Of a stretch of 5,376 nt of DNA, positions 5,116-5,376 are shown in pieces (position 1 is the stretch's first letter; every line of letters starts with the position of its first letter). Source of the stretch: Candidatus Nitrosopolaris nunavutensis (GTDB lineage: Archaea > Thermoproteota > Nitrososphaeria > Nitrososphaerales > Nitrososphaeraceae); assembly GCA_002501855.1 (NCBI GenBank), contig DAOM01000012.1, positions 1 through 5,376 of the forward strand, in the 5' to 3' direction. The notes under the pieces are model-generated. The model searched no databases. It saw nothing but the letters and a program-made list of their open reading frames with translations, and had not been told where the DNA came from. The position numbers and the translations under genes are program-made.

Positions 5116-5376
5116 TTATTTATCATACTCACTTATATGACTCCTCAAGAGAGTAATGTGAATTCTAGTCCTGATTCTTTGGAAAAATAATAAAACCCTC
5201 AGAAATTCAAGCAGCATCTTCTCCAAATCCAATTTTTCAATTGCCAATTGGTTGGTTGTTTGCATATCAAAGACACTGATGCCCGCTGTTGAGCTAGATG
5301 TCTTTACCAAACTGTCCAGCAAGTTGATAAGTACGAATGAATCATTATTACCTTTTGAAATTCGTCCAGGAGAAAT
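5116..5376 (-). CDS. 3' part of an unrecognised gene running off the right edge
   Basis: The minus-strand frame ending with TAA at 5116-5118 is open for 86 codons right to the window edge, so the true start lies outside; the internal TTG at 5322 is not a convincing start. The visible part reads ISPGRISKGNNDSFVLINLL at its left end, then AIEKLDLEKMLLEFLRVLLF, and ends SHISEYDK. The middle (ATNQ-like linker to EFLRVLLFFQR) suggests a long amphipathic helix or coiled coil with a basic tail (RIRTRIH). There is no cysteine and no clear catalytic motif. I considered gas-vesicle proteins (GvpJ/GvpK-like LLD segments) but the match is too weak to call. It lies 117 bp upstream of the AhpD-like gene on the same strand. 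Confidence 0.5.
   Translation of the reverse strand: MSPGRISKGNNDSFVLINLLDSLVKTSSSTAGISVFDMQTTNQLAIEKLDLEKMLLEFLRVLLFFQRIRTRIHITLLRSHISEYDK

Noticed and set aside
5116..5376. Gas-vesicle protein (GvpJ/GvpK-like) identity for the right-edge gene
   Set aside because: Only a short LLD-type resemblance; the rest does not fit either family and no other gvp gene is nearby.
1..5376. CRISPR array, transposon ends, tRNA or rRNA
   Set aside because: No regularly spaced near-identical non-coding repeats, no terminal inverted repeats with transposase, and no cloverleaf or rRNA-like conserved stretch were seen.

Overview
The window looks like a piece of an ammonia-oxidising archaeon of the Nitrososphaerota (Nitrososphaera/Nitrosocosmicus-like soil lineage). 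This is an inference from several things together: AT-rich DNA, starts without Shine-Dalgarno sequences, TATA-like boxes about 27 to 34 bases upstream of starts, ATG/TTG/GTG starts, T-tract ends, an exported Cys/Gly/Tyr-rich repeat protein of a kind I associate with these archaea, and a mini C2H2 zinc-finger gene. No marker gene (amo, rRNA) is present, so the assignment is tentative.

Layout. Bases 1-432 hold a possible C-terminal end of a forward gene with a hairpin plus T-run behind it, and a minus-strand reading frame that seems broken by two single-base losses. Bases 433-1551 encode the most distinctive protein: an exported protein of 372 aa with four complete cysteine repeats and a fifth half repeat. 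Bases 1552-2725 are a region of small minus-strand genes: an intact 56-aa gene, a C2H2 zinc-finger microprotein interrupted by one missing base, and a probable exported protein of about 111 aa interrupted at a six-base C/G homopolymer. Then, all on the minus strand, come a NUDIX hydrolase of the ADP-ribose pyrophosphatase type (2726-3262), a 307-bp spacer with 12-bp direct repeats, a two-domain GNAT-type acetyltransferase (3570-4565), an AhpD/carboxymuconolactone-decarboxylase-like protein (4615-4998), and the 3' part of an unrecognised gene that leaves the right edge (5116-5376).

How they fit together. The AhpD-like and GNAT genes are 49 bp apart on one strand, with a TATA-like box only clearly visible before the first, so they may be co-transcribed. 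The NUDIX gene has its own promoter and T-tract terminator. The exported repeat protein stands alone on the plus strand. I see no defence system, CRISPR array, transposase, tRNA or rRNA. The most notable signals are the cysteine-repeat surface protein and the concentration of single-base losses in the small genes, while about 3 kb of larger genes are intact.
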